From assembly GCA_037043015.1 (NCBI GenBank), contig CM073329.1, positions 15,144,648-15,208,647 of the forward strand: 64,000 nt of DNA, read 5' to 3'. This stretch comes from Bryum argenteum (taxonomy: Eukaryota > Streptophyta > Bryopsida > Bryales > Bryaceae). Positions 46,060 through 62,130 of the stretch are shown here, piece after piece (the first letter of the stretch is position 1; every line of letters starts with the position of its first letter). A program made the position numbers and the translations under genes. The notes below the pieces were generated by a model. It saw only the letters and a program-made list of their open reading frames with translations. It did not search any database and was not told where the DNA came from.

Positions 46060-47640
46060 TTTTTTTTTGCTTACTGGTATATGTCTTTTACGTGTAATAT
46101 TATATGCAATGGTTATGGTTCAAAATTCCAATTGTGTGATGCAAATGCAAGTTGGTTGAATAAAAGCCATTAAAATTCTTATATTTGAAAAAATGAGAAG
46201 TCTTGGGCATTTACGTGGCCCTTGCTAATACAAGCTTTGATCACTTTGTTATGCGTCTTTCGAGTTCGAGTAAGCCGATTTTGGTTGTTCCTAGTTACGG
46301 TATTAAGACACTTTTGTTTGCAAACTTATCACCCATCAACTCGTGACATGCAATTAAGATGCCAATTAAGATGCCAACTTTACATCAACCTTTCTCATTC
46401 ATTACGTGATCTTGAATTTTGATAACTTGGAGGCACTCATTTTGGCAATCATCCTTGGCCTTAGAGCCTTTTTTCAAAACTCTCCTTGCTTTCTTTTGTC
46501 AACGTTCAAAAGTAGGTGGTTAAATCTTACAATCTTGTCAAATACATTGAGTTTTTGGATTAACATTTTATTTACATGAATGGGTGTACTCACTTCACGA
46601 GTTTAAGGTTGGAAATTTGACATTTTAATATCTTCTATCAGTTTCTTCGATTTTGTACCAGGAGATCTTCAAAACCACTTCATTGACTTGAAAGGGCGTG
46701 TTTGTCAAAACTTTTCATGGACTTGAAAGGACTTGTGCATTTAATAGCTGCTTTTGAGAAATTGACATCATGGTTGTCATATTGGACAAATATGACTGCA
46801 CATTCACTTGACATGCACATACATTTCAGTTTTTGTTTACTTTTAGATAGAGATTCTTCTAAGTGTTTTCATATGTATATTTAGTTGAAGTGTAATGTAG
46901 TTATAGAGCTCAAAAGTATGTATAGTATTAACAATCATCGATAATCGCACACACTCAATTTTGACTTTTTGAGACAATGTATATTTTATACCGTCTTTTC
47001 TCCAGTTTTCATTCACCATAATTATATGCTCTTTGGTGTAGTGCCATATGTAGTGGTTGCAAATCGAAATCTTAATTTTGTGATGCAAGTTTATGATATA
47101 TTGCTATCACAAGTTGGCTTGTTGAAAGCATAAAGAAATTATGCTTTGTCAGAGGGTGGACTCATAAACACTTTCTCAAACATCAACATGGCCCCTTTTT
47201 GCTATGGGAAGCTCTTTGAGCTCATTGGGAGCCTTAGATTTATTAATTTTGGTTACCCAATAGTCCATTATTCACTTAGTTTTGGAACACATTTGCTTTG
47301 CAAAATTATCAAAAAATCAATTTGTGACACACAATATATCAATTAAAAGATGCACTATACACTACATCAACCTTTGTCATCATTAATTGACCTCAAATTC
47401 TAAGAACTTGACCGCACTCATTTTGAGCCTCAATCTTGCAATCATTTAAGGCATTAGAGCCTATTCCAAAGTTGTCTTTGATTGTTTTTGTCAAAGTTCA
47501 AAATCACGTAAATCAAACCTTGTGATCTTGTAAAATATGTATACTTTTTAACTCAACATTTTAATCACATGAACAAGAAAAACCACCACCAAAACTCTAA
47601 GGTTGGAAGTTCAAAATCTTAATATCTTTTATTGATCTCT
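46060..47640. repeat. Direct duplication, two diverged units about 1 kb apart
   Basis: Unit 1 (about 46060-46680) and unit 2 (about 47030-47650) share ordered blocks: GGTT(A/G)..GTGATGCAA, CATCAACCTTT, GAACTTGACCGCACTCATTTTG / TAACTTGGAGGCACTCATTTTG, TTAGAGCC, TTTTGTCAA(A/C)GTTCAAAA and CTTGT-AAATA. Each is followed by the AAAACC...TTGAAAGG motif that founds the minisatellite at 47660. Confidence 0.65.
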
Positions 47641-47659
47641 TTAATCTTTCAAAACCTTT

Positions 47660-48790
47660 TTTTTATTTGAAAGGCCTCGTGTGTGAATTTCAAACGAGGA
47701 GGTTCTTGCATCGACTTGAAAGGCCCCATGCGTGACTTTTGTACGATGTGGTTCTCACATCGATTAGAAAGGCCTCGTGCGTGAAATTTGACATGACATG
47801 GTTCTCACATTGACACGAAAGACCCTCGTGCGTGAGTTTTGAACTTTTGATACAATGTGGTTCTCAGTTCTCAATATCTCACATCAACGGGAAAGACCCT
47901 CGTGCATGAGTTTTGATACGATGTGGTTCTCAGTTCTCACATCGATGGGAAAGACCCTTGAGTTCTGACACGATGTGGTTCTCAAATCGATGTGACCTCG
48001 CCTCGTGCGTGAGTTTCGATATGATGTTCTCACATCGACGCGAAAGGCCACGTGCGTCAAACTATAAGATGCGGTTCTCACATCGGCGCGAGAGGCCTCG
48101 TGCGCCAAACGATAAGATGTCGTTTTCACATTGACAGGAAAGACCCTCGTGCATGAGTTTTGAATTTTGACATGATGTGGTTCTCACATCGACACGGCCT
48201 CGCCTCGTGCGTGAGTTTTGACACGATGTTCTCACATCAACACGGCCTCGCCTCATGCGTGAATTTCGATACGATGTTCTCACATGGACGGGAAAGGCCT
48301 CGTGCGTCAAACGAGATAAGATGTGGTTCTCACATCGACGGGAAAGACCCTCGTGCGTGAGTTTTGACACGATGCGAGAACTACATTGACATGAAAGGCC
48401 CGTGCGTCAAATGGCAGGTTCAACTTTCTGATATGATGTCCCGTCGATGCGATGTTCTCACATGGAAGGAAAAGGCCTCGTGCGTCAAATGGCAAGGTTG
48501 AGCTTTTTGAGAAATTGACTCGATTGAAAGTGTGATCTGAGTTCTCATGGTGAAAAGGCCTCGTGCGTCAAACGAGATAAGATGCGATTCTCACATCAAC
48601 GGGAAAGACCCCGTGCGGTTCGAGGGGAAAGACCCCGTGCGGTTCAAGGGGAAAGACCCCGTGCGGTTCTCACATCGACGGGAAAGACCCCGTGCGTGAG
48701 TTTTGACACGACGCCGAGAAGCACATCGACGCGAGAGGCCTCGTGCGTCAAATGCAGGTTCAGCTTTTTGAGAAATTGACTCGGACTGCA
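47660..48790. repeat. GC-rich minisatellite, unit about 50-60 bases, about 20 copies
   Basis: The unit is GGCCTCGTGCGTGAGTTTTG, then ACACGATGTGGTTCTCACATCGACGGGAAA (in parts), with variants. Subsets have shorter periods, such as the 24-base GGGGAAAGACCCCGTGCGGTT run at 48610-48670. Array lengths vary between units. CpG content is far above that of the neighbours. Open frames on both strands across it follow from the repeats and are not called as genes. Confidence 0.85.
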
Positions 48791-48799
48791 AGTATGATC

Positions 48800-50620
48800 T
48801 GAGTTCACATGGTCAGCAGTCAACAACATATTAATCCTGCTGTCAATCTTGTACAATCAGTGCTTGCAAGTTTTTTTATTTTTTTCCAGTTTAAAGTTTT
48901 TATTTGTGAGCTTTTGTATCTCAGTCAGAAGGCCTTTCGCAGTGCAAAAAGCTCTCCTACCACTCACTGGGTACATTATTGAAGCTGAGTTGAAAAAGGA
49001 ACTAGTGTGTTATAATTGTTTTCTTCAACTTACCCATCATTCTTGTTCTCAAGTAACATGCAAAAAAATATTTTAAAGGTTTCACTGGCCTTGGACTCCT
49101 GCATGGTTAAATGTGGTTTTCATCCCATGCCGGTCTGTCTGTTATTCACCATCTCATCTCCAGTGAAATAGTACTGTCTAGTCTTTTATGTCTGTGTTTT
49201 GACATGGGGACATACATTCAATGTCAGGAGGATTAAACACTGAACTTTAACCCCTACACGTTGACTTCTTAGTGTGGTAAAAATTGTGTACCTTTACAGT
49301 GGACTAAGAATTATTGGCATGCATTTTACTGAAGGCAGTTCTTGGTTTTGAGATTTTAGTCATTTTGCATGGTTTGTAGTTGATGTTTCTACCATAAAAA
49401 TAAAAATTAAAAACTAAAAATAATAATAAAGAAATGAATGATTTTTTTACGTATAGAAAAAGCATATTCTATATGAAACAATGACATAACAATCACACAA
49501 TTTGTAATGGTGAGAACACATCTTGTACCTCTTTTACATGTACAAAAGTAAATCTTTGAAAAGAAGTGAATTCTCAATGTCGGATAAATTCTTTAGGTTA
49601 CTCCATTTTTTTATTTATTATTTTTTTATTATTTTTTTATTTTTTACGAAATTCAAGTTGCCCTTACTACACCTTCAAATTTATTTTATTTTCTGAACCA
49701 ATAATGTATCGCACATTTAAGAGATCACATTCAAACATGTAGAAAGCTTGCTAGAAAAGATATGAAAGAACTTAAGATCTACAGTTCCAGATTCATGGTC
49801 GCAAAAAAACGAGTCATATGCTTATTGAAGTCAATGTGACAAGAAAAAAATGATGTTGTGCAACTTTAGGGGTTCAGTTGAGGGCCAAGTTTTCTTGATC
49901 TGATAGTGAACTCAAGATCATCGAGGAAAATTTTCAATTCTTACGTTTGTAACCTCCACATCTAGAAACTATAGTCTTCAATCACCGACCATGATCGAAA
50001 TGATTGATGGAAGGTGCTTGCACCTCACAACCCATTACGATTACTATTAGGCGGTACAGACTTCAAAATCGTAGTGCTTTGATTTAATTTTTAACCACCA
50101 GTCTGAGGGCCTGTCCTGTCCTGTAGTACTTGGAAGATAATTATGGTATAGTTACTGGTTAGATTAGCGTACTTAGATTACCCAGATTCTCGAATTGATA
50201 TTTAACCAAAAAAAGTTGTAAGGGTCAGTCAAGACCATAGTCAGAGTACCACTCCCTGCCACTTACGAAGGGAGACATACTGTATGTACTCTTCGAAATC
50301 TAACACTGACTACTGTAGATCTGCACTGCCGTGATAACTACTTCGAGATTTTGAAGTACTATGACAAGGAATAACTAATGCGATTTCTGGAGTGAATTGA
50401 ATGAAGAACATGATGACGAAGCTCTATATGTGTCGATACTATAGCCCAATTGCTCATTACAATAACATACCTCGCAAGGTCTTTTACTGTTTCCTTCAAT
50501 CATCATCTTCATCAATGCCTAATGATTAGTCTGAGCGTCTGAACAGCAGTGATGGCACTCGGCCCACTCCTGAGTATCCATGTTCCAGCATTCTGAGAAC
50601 CTGGTAAGCGAGTAGTCTGA
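48800..50620. other. AT-rich intergenic stretch, nothing recognised
   Basis: Short open frames only. A TTAACCCCTA at 49247-49256 and a TTTAGGGGTT at 49863-49872 resemble stray ends of the CCCCTAAA transposon group, but I cannot pair them securely. Confidence 0.35.
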
Positions 50621-50808
50621 TCAGTCTGTATATTTCCTCCAGAACAAAATCCACATACAATCAGAGACAGTGTTGCATTCAATCCATAATAAAACTGATA
50701 ATAATATTGTATCAGTCCAGGAAGATGAGTGAGCTCCGCTCCCCATCATGCTGTCCGTGTACCACAACGTACTAACAGGGTTGTGTCTGCCACATTTGCA
50801 CATGGTCA

Positions 50809-51113
50809 TCATCTACAGAACCTGGCTGATCGGAACCGGATTGGATACATAAACGAGTTGGCATACTGGAACTGGATGATGGCTCCGTGCCCCAAGGGAC
50901 GGCCTCCATTCACAAGGCAGTCGTTGTAAGAAAGGCGTTGAAAAGTGTTCGGATTTGGAGGAGGAGATGAAGCAAACCAACCACAATAGACGTGAATGTC
51001 AGCTGGAGCACAATCAGACACGCACGTATTGACTATCTGGACATTGAATCGAGGAATTCCTGGTGATCCATCACGTCTTTGAGTTATGCTAATGTCTTTA
51101 TTTGTGCACTCAT
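50809..51113 (-). CDS. TPD1-like terminal exon 3b (alternative last exon)
   Basis: 305 bases, the same length as exon 3a, after an identical type of acceptor (TTGCAG then AT, phase 1). It encodes the TPD1 domain: ECTNKDISITQ, SPGIPRFNVQIVNTC, CAPADIHVYCGWFAS, NPNTFQRLSYNDCLVNGGRPL, FQYANSFMYPIRF and a final Cys-Arg, with six Cys as in 3a. No separate signal-peptide or linker exon is visible between 51114 and 51532. It is therefore either spliced to the shared exons 1-2 of the gene at 53292, giving a second 186-residue isoform, or is a partial tandem duplicate. The intact domain argues against decay. Confidence 0.7.
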
Positions 51114-51532
51114 CTGCAATATCCAACACAACATGGGCACCCCATTATTCACTGAGTACGAGGCTCTGCCCTTCTAGAACTTCTTCAAATCATAAACATG
51201 CATCTTCACAACGAAAGTCATAAGTGTTAGTCGGAAAGCCAAGGGCCTAAAGAATCAGGATCGAAAAAGCACCATGAAGCAATCAAATTACCTCAAAACA
51301 CCACATAACAAACAAACAAATGTAGAAGACTTCCAATTACCCCGGAAGCTCCCCCACCAACAACACTTATAAGTACTAGAGCTACCTATGGAAATTTTGA
51401 CGTGTCCGTGATTGCTACTATGTATTCGAAGCCAGTTTAAAACTCAAAACATTGCACGAAAGACGTTGTTACAATCGAATACGGTTAAAATCAAGTGTTC
51501 TGCATGATTATAGCTCATGATGTACAGGGAGT
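51114..51532. other. Sequence between the two TPD1-like terminal exons
   Basis: I searched the minus strand for a signal-peptide exon or a Pro/Ser-rich linker exon like those at 53199-53292 and 51986-52147 and saw neither. Confidence 0.4.
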
Positions 51533-53292
51533 TCATCTGCAAAAGCTAGCAGATTTGAATCTAATAGGATACATAAAGGAATTGGCATATGTAAATCTCA
51601 CGATCTCCCCGTACTTGAGAGGTTTCCCTCCATTGACGAGACAATCATCAAACGCTAATCGTCGGAAGGTATTAGGGTTGACTAGCAAGGCTGACGCAAA
51701 CCAACCACAAAATACATGGACCTGTGACGGAGCACAGTCAGACATGCAAGTGTTCACTATCTGCACGAAATAGCGTGGAATGCCAGAAGAACCATCAGGT
51801 CCCTGGGAAATGCTAATGTCTTTGTTGGTGCACATATCTGCAATACCGCCACACATGCACCAACATTATTCATGTGCTCACGTGTAGCAGCTCCATAGCC
51901 GTCAAACACAGTTCTCAATTTCCCGCTACGACAAACAACTGCCTACCTTGGACTTTAAACGCATGTCAAAGGTTGGTCAACTTACTGGTAGCTGGGATCA
52001 AAATTCTTCGACAAGGGACATTCGAGTTTCCTCCAGAAAATTTTCCGCCTTCTGAACCAAGAGAAGAACCTTCTGGTGAAGGCGAGGGAGCCGGGTTCCT
52101 CAGCGTTAAGCTCAATGCTTCTGTGAAGTCGTCCGCACTGTCGGTACCTGAAATGCAAATCGCTCACAGTTATTCATTGCTCCCAAGAACATATTCCTAC
52201 ACATAGGAATACACATTCAAAACAATTGGAGGAACCGAAACCTCCGAACTACAACTGAGGCTTTCAACTTCATCAGCACTAATGCTTCAGATGCTACTGT
52301 AGCTGGCGGCCTGATCTTTTCAGAACATAGTAAAAGAATCAACTATGCTACCGCAGCAACATACTCTATTCTGATGCTCAATGATTCAACCCCTTCAGGT
52401 ATTCGGATCTGCTATGAACCAGCTCATTAATCTTCTTGGAACTGCTATAAGATCTAGCTACAGCACGAATGAAGACGACCTCATGATTCGTTTGTTGTGC
52501 GTAAGCTCGTGAGAATGCTCGAGCGAGACTGTCAGTTTAATATATCCATACTAAATGACTTAACAACTAACTCATCTACAAGAAGTTGGACACTCAATCG
52601 ATTTGAGGAAGCCGATCAGGTAGAGACTCATAAGAAACTAACGCAACTCAAATCTGAAGGAGTGTCCATGCGGCAGACTATCTGTCGTGATGCTAGAAAT
52701 GAAAGTGGAGAAGTAAACTCTCTGTAGAGTACAATCATGGAACATGAGTCTTGTACGCGTTCACAAAATGATGACTTGATATCGGCGTTCTAACAACACT
52801 AGACACCGTTCTAAGGGTTGATAAGTCTAAGTCATCCAGCATGCTTTCCTGATAACCTCACTAGAACCTACAGCAACGGGAAATTTGGTAATACCTTGAC
52901 GAAGAAACTTGCGATTCGCAAACATCCGTGTGTTCGCAGCACTTCTCTTCTCCTCATCATGATGCAAATCAGTACGGAGCGTCCTAACGTGCTGAGACTC
53001 CTCACCTCTATGGTCCTGATACTCGACAAGAAAACTCTCGAAACCTGCACCAAGAATTGGTCAGCCAGGAGTAGCTAACTACTAACTTCAGTTCGCACAA
53101 ACTGTGCACACTCCAAAATTAGAGTCAGCTGAAAAGAGGAAGATCCAACACTGTGCACACTCCAAGATTTGAGTCAGCTAAAAAGAGAGAAATCTAACCT
53201 GCTTGAGCCTCGGCGTACACCGAGTGCTGCGGCCAGAAAACGAACATCATGAGAACGATCGCCAGGACGAAGGCTCGCCGAGTAAGTTGCAT
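51533..53292 (-). CDS. TPD1-like secreted cysteine-rich protein
   Basis: Three exons: 53199-53292 (signal peptide, MQLTRRAFVLAIVLMMFVFW then a cleavage region ending AEAQAG), 51986-52147 (Ser/Pro/Gly-rich linker, PAPSPSPEGSSLGSEGG, one Cys) and 51533-51837 (TPD1 domain). Phases agree (1 and 1), with GTTAGA and GTAAGT donors; the product is 186 residues. The domain has MCTNKDISISQ, GIPRYFVQIVNTC, VHVFCGWFAS, FDDCLVNGGKPL, FTYANSFMYPIRF and a terminal CR, with six conserved Cys. TPD1 in Arabidopsis is a secreted ligand of the EMS1 receptor kinase that specifies tapetal cells; related proteins occur in other land plants. By inference this is a secreted signalling peptide; its receptor and tissue are unknown. 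A second terminal exon (50809-51113) lies downstream. Confidence 0.85.
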
Positions 53293-53525
53293 GGCATTCT
53301 TCTTGACGACGCGAATCAGCAGCAAAGACACCTCCGACGACGTTGCCGTTGTTCCCAGGCTGCAAGCGCATAGCATGCTGCAGCGGATATTGGAGCTTGT
53401 TCATTCTCTCGTTGAATTCGTCTGAACACTCTCTCTCTCTCGCACCGCAACCTCTGCTACTCCTCTCCTACCTACCTCGGCGATATCACAACCTCACCAA
53501 AACAAATTCAACCAGAACCGAGACC

Positions 53526-53535
53526 GCTTTATATC
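53526..53535 (-). promoter_or_regulatory. Possible TATA box of the TPD1-like gene
   Basis: The minus strand reads AGATATAAAG about 235 bases upstream of the ATG at 53292. The leader between them contains a GA-rich tract (TCTCTCTCTCT on the plus strand near 53431-53443), common in plant 5' leaders. Confidence 0.45.
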
Positions 53536-53539
53536 TGGC

Positions 53540-54180
53540 TTCATAGCTGCACTTCTGACACAATGTTTTTCCACCGGTACTGGTGCGGCCTACTCCTGCA
53601 AATGCAGGAAGCTACTGAGCTCAATAGTAGTCAAAATTTAGCAAAAAAGCGACCAGAATAGAATTTATTTTCCATTTGTCTCAATGAGACAACGATATAA
53701 AACATGTCCTAAGAGAAAAAAAAGGGAAAGCTCACAGTTACATTAAAGGCGGGGTCAGAAGCTCTGTCAGTGTCCGTGCTCTAGCAGATACATACAGACT
53801 TACAGAGCTCAGGAAGGAAGACGATGACGACGGTTGATAACCGGCGAGTATTGAGAACCGGTCGTCCTGGTACGGGCCGCCTCCATGGTCATTAATTAGT
53901 TCGACTTAAGCTTAATTAAGGGTCCCGGTAACCAGCTCTTTTGCCTTGGGATCTGCACTTAATTGGTAACTAGTTATGACAAGGAATGTGGTTAGTGTAT
54001 TGCAACCGCCAATTCATTCATTTTGAGACTTTAAGCGAATTAAAGATTCTAATTCTCTTTGTAGATTTGGTGTATGCATGCCATTATGTTAAGTGGAATA
54101 ATAAGTGGGCTCTTTGTTGTTGAGCTTGTTTTGATGATAATGTAAGGAATTTACAACTATTTCCGTGCATTTAAGCAATC
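53540..54180. other. Upstream flank of the TPD1-like gene, nothing else seen
   Basis: GC content falls toward the AT-rich spacer. No second gene recognised. Confidence 0.35.
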
Positions 54181-54375
54181 CACTATACTTGGAGTGGTGG
54201 AATAAGTGGCTTACTATTTTTCAGTGATTAGTATATAGAAAAAGACGAAGTTTTCCTATTTTTAGGATATTTATAAGCACTCACAATAACAATTACAAAT
54301 TTTGGGAGTGACCAAGATAGGTTAATTTATTATCTAACACCCTACTGTATGTACGCATGAAGTTCATTGAGAGTA
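54181..54375 (+). repeat. Direct repeat, copy 1 (pairs with 58167-58360)
   Basis: Shared blocks: CACTATACTTGGAGTG-TGGAATA, AAGTTTTCCTATTTTTA-GATATTT, AAGCACTCA and CACCCTACT-ATGTAC. Spacing between the copies is about 3.99 kb. They could be old LTRs of a degraded element or copies of a dispersed repeat. I see no TG...CA ends, primer site or coding remnants to decide. Confidence 0.55.
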
Positions 54376-58166
<3,791 letters not shown>

Positions 58167-58360
58167 CTATACTTGGAGTGATGGAATAGGTGAGTTACTA
58201 TTTTGCAGGGATTGGCAAATAAAAATGACAAAGTTTTCCTATTTTTATGATATTTTTAAGCACTCAAAGATATAACTACAATGCTAGAAGTGATTAATAT
58301 AGGTATACCTATAGTCGTTCACCCTACTACATGTACATATGAAGAACCTTCAATCTCACA
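58167..58360 (+). repeat. Direct repeat, copy 2 (pairs with 54181-54375)
   Basis: Same strand as copy 1, with substitutions and small gaps throughout, so the duplication is old. Confidence 0.55.
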
Positions 58361-60593
58361 AGAAATATCTATCCAAGTAAGAATGTGGGCTACTCGATTC
58401 TCAAGGGCACCCGAGTTTATGTCCTCCTCGGTGGTTCGCACTAGGGTGGAACACTTACGGACAAGTACTTTGTACTAAGAAATACCAAAAGTCAACGCCC
58501 CTAAATTGCCTAATTTTGTCGGGTACTTTAGGTACTAAAAATCTAAGAATCTAAATTGACATAGTATGCAAGGACCACTAAGTGCTAAAAGTATAGGGAA
58601 TTAAACAGAACTAAGGTAACTTCTATTCGCAATTGTTGATTAACGATAAAAGTCACGATAATTGTAGCCACCTCTATCGAAACTATTTAAAATTGGTACT
58701 AAGAGTACAAACAAAGTACTAAATCTTGAATATCTTGCACTTCTTAAAAGTAATCTTTTCTGTTAAACAAGTTGAGTTGGTAAAATCCCCCACTTGTAAA
58801 TTGTATTAATGCAGTGGAACAAACAAAAATCTAACAAAAAGTTCTAATTTGTGACTCAATCACATTATGTCAAAGATTTTGTACTTTTCCCGATAAAAAT
58901 AGTAAGGAATGAATGAGTTATCGGAAAATAATAATAAGGTGCTCTCTCTAACCATATAATTTATTTTGTACTTTGCAACTCAATTCTTACCAAATTTGAG
59001 TACTTTCTAACATTTTTTAGTATCAGTAACGTACTTTTTTGAAAAACAAGAACTGAAATTACTATATGTTCCTAACCATGTTCTTAAAAATTTGCACACT
59101 TCATCACTCCTTCTACCTATACCTACAAAAAAAAGTAGTACTTTGGGATGTGGAAGAGTTCAAGAACAATCAGTGAACAAGCAAATTTAGAGAAATCAAA
59201 GAACATGACGTATATTTTAATCCACCCTATTGTGCTTTCACCCTCCTACCATATTAATCATGTTAGAAACTACCAAATCTTATGTTGTTACATTGCATTG
59301 TCAAAGAATGCATATGCCTCATGCCCTCATTCCCTTTATTAATTATTTTTTTAACAAGAATTGGCTCTTCTCATTTGTACATTTGATTGATTGCTCATGA
59401 GTAACAGCACATTTACAACTCTACAATTAACAGGCACCAACTGTACTACACTGAATGGGATGGTAGCTGAGGCAAGTCCAATTCATCCTTTCAATTTTGC
59501 GTACAACGTTTTCAATTTGCGTACAACCCTTTTGGAGGAGCACTCACGGCGTGCGTGCGTCTCGTATCTAGTCAAAAATTTATTAGCGACAACATAACCA
59601 ACCCCTATCCCTTTCTACAAATTGAAGTTGAATGACTAAGAAAAATCTTCATAGTTTGTCGACAAGGTAGAAGCACCAACCATTTAAAATTGAGCATGTA
59701 TTGAAAAGTTATTCTAACCAGATGGTATTATAGGTGACATGGCTATAGTTGTATACATGGGGTTAAAAAGGAATATTTGGCACATATATAATGAATTACA
59801 CATAGGTCACACATAATGAGATGCGTCTTAGTGGTACTCGTATCATGCCCTTGCCCGAGATAACTTTTTATCTTATTTCTCATAGAGATAGAAAGGAATT
59901 TTTTGAGAATATAAAATTTGGTATAAATTTCTTGGTGAGAGAGTTGGCCTTGACCTATTACTAATGCATAGGATTATAAACGACTGCTAGTTACTTCATC
60001 AACTTAACATGAACACATTGAAACCCACAAAAGCTTTATAGGAATCTGGTGTTGCTAAAGAAGAGTACAACAATAAATCTTAGAGTTTGCATTTATAGGT
60101 GACTCTACGGGTTGGCTTTTGAGGTTTCATGTCTCATATTGAAGACTTGGTAGTGTTATACACTAAGAAAGATGGGATGGTGTGAGAAGATAGTTAATGA
60201 TGTATGGATATATCAAATATATCTAACAACTTGGCCGTTGTTCAATGTACTTGTTTCTTTTTTATTAACAACTTAATTTTTATTTTGTATTAACCACAAT
60301 CCCGTGCTTTATCAAACACTACGTTAGGAACCAAAGGAAGTTCATCCGGCAAATCATCCAGACGAGGAAGGTGGAGCCCCGACAAGGAGAGGGATGATTT
60401 CCCCCATTGCCCTTGGGGCAGGGGATCGCTCGACATAAACATCTACGAGAATTCATTGATGAAATTTGGAATCCAGATGGACAAATTCCAATAATTATCC
60501 GGTTGCGAGGGAAATCCAACGTAACAACGAATTACGCATTCTAATCAGTCTACCATTTGAACAGAAATTTTTGAGTAGGTGTTTACATACTAA
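58361..60593. other. Intergenic, with a possible coding relic near 60330-60540
   Basis: Mostly AT-rich. Around 60350-60540 the composition rises, and the plus strand reads protein-like text such as FIDEIWNPDGQIPIIIRLRG, bounded by stops. This may be an old coding relic; the family was not recognised. Confidence 0.3.
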
Positions 60594-61080
60594 GGGCCGC
60601 TTTACACGAGGGGCCAAGCCATTGATGAGGCCGATTCATGGCGAAATCCTCTCTTGTGATTGGTCTATATCTTCAAATTGGACTGAAGGGCTTTACATAG
60701 GGAGTCAAGGCCAATTTTTTGAAATTACATTATCATGGGTGGGGGAAAAGTTATGACACAACCCGTGTTTCAAAAGTTCGCACATACAAAAATAGAAGGT
60801 CAATTCATGGCCTAGAGGCCATCTCTTGATTTCATTACAAAATTATGATTTCACTAAAATATCTGATTGTGAACAATTCAAAAGCATGTAATGTAGCTAA
60901 TAATATGAATCAGCCCCATGGCCTTGTTTTTCTTTCTATGGTTCAGCCCCAAGGACTTTACACATGGGAGAATTCGCTTCCACTTTGTTAAATGTTAATG
61001 TGTTATTCAAGCAGCCCATTGGGCTCAAAATGTGAGTGAATTGGCTTGGAGATTAGTCCGCCATGACTCTCCATGTATGT
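60594..61080 (+). repeat. Dispersed repeat, copy 2 (pairs with 4837-5330)
   Basis: Begins TAAGGGCCGCTTTACAC, close to the PIF-like ends at 1205 and 5831. It aligns with 4837-5330. The right inverted end was not found, so it is probably truncated. Confidence 0.6.
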
Positions 61081-61441
61081 ATAACGATGATTAGTATGTC
61101 GCCATGGTTGGAAACAATACTCATAAATGGCCACGAAGGGTCAGTGGCATGTGAGTCAGGTAGGTATTTGCAGGTTCCAATCTATTTAGGGAGACTGCCC
61201 GCAACTAAGATCATTCCGATTTTTTTCCCGAGGAGGAGAAAATTTCATTTCATTGTTGGGGTACGTTTTTCAGCCGGTCATCTGACACTGCAAATTCCTT
61301 GACAAATGGGACTCACATGAGTGACTGTTATCATGGGTTCATGCCTGCCTGAGAATCCACTCCACTCCACTCTGCATGCAGGTGACGGTTGTTTTTTTCG
61401 GCCCCTCGTTTGGTCAACTTTGACCGCTATTCACGAGGTTA
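61081..61441. other. Intergenic, nothing recognised
   Basis: A short open frame (61063-61302) has no family features. Confidence 0.35.
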
Positions 61442-61540
61442 CGTGCCATTCATACTTTCTTTCTTGAAGCTCGTTAATGAGGAGGCCCATTCGACGACGA
61501 ATACGGGCAGTGCCATCCTTTCTTTCTTGAAGCTTGTTAA
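61442..61540. repeat. Tandem duplication holding an empty and a filled TTAA site
   Basis: Unit 1 starts at about 61442, with GTGCCAT, CTTTCTTTCTTGAAGCTCG, TTAA (61474-61477) and TGAGGAGGCCCATTCGACG. Unit 2 starts at about 61510 with the same order, but its TTAA is split open by two transposons and resumes at 62131 with TTAATGAGGAGGCCC. Unit 1 is the pre-insertion state. Confidence 0.85.
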
Positions 61541-61901
61541 TCCTTAAACGTCAGGCTATACAGATTTGGACAGCCCAGTATTGGATCACAGCATCTTTTG
61601 GACTCGGGCATCATGAATAGTGCACTTTTTGAATTTGGGCATCATGAATGATCCAATCAATGATGAGCTTGCAACCTCCTACAAGTATTGTACAACCCCA
61701 ACCTACCTACTACAATCCTTTCAAAGCACAAAATCACTTATACAAATTGTGATTTGAATTGTAAAATTTCACTTTTTGAATGCATCAGAAGAAGGTGACC
61801 AATTTGACATCAAAATATAAGTGAAAAGTTGAGTACATTGAGAGCTACAGAGAAGATTCTGTTGGAAAAGGACCCCTCGGGTCACCTTAGACATTTAAGG
61901 G
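61541..61901 (+). mobile_element. TTAA/CCC family 1, copy 3 (361 bases)
   Basis: The left end TCCTTAAACGTC is one base off the family end. The right end is ACATTTAAGGG. TTAA lies on both sides (61537-61540 and 61902-61905). Same orientation as copy 1. The right TTAA is shared with the next element. Confidence 0.8.
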
Positions 61902-61905
61902 TTAA

Positions 61906-62130
61906 CCCTTAAAGGTCCCTTGGAGATAGTATGTACCGTGGCGTATAATTGAGATTTGCTACCAACAAGAAACTCTATATTGTGATCTTAAAAGCTTAGT
62001 AGAACCGCATGGATTTATATGTCAACTTGTTCTTTGAACTCAAATCTATTAAAGGTGTGCACTCATTCCAATACAACCAAAATACGTTGTATTCTAGCAA
62101 CCAAAATATGGTTGGTCAGACCTTTAAGGG
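61906..62130 (+). mobile_element. TTAA/CCC family 2, copy 2 (225 bases)
   Basis: The ends CCCTTAAAGGTC and GACCTTTAAGGG are perfect inverted repeats, with TTAA on both sides (61902-61905 and 62131-62134). The body is the inverse of 8346-8570 and of exactly the same length. Confidence 0.85.

Noticed and set aside
45965..46159. Hydrophobic 64-residue open frame
   Set aside because: Encoded mostly by a poly-T tract; no start context or conservation.
47884..48779. Several Arg/Cys-rich open frames on both strands
   Set aside because: They run through the minisatellite and repeat with its unit. Frames on both strands are open for the same reason, with no start context or domain.
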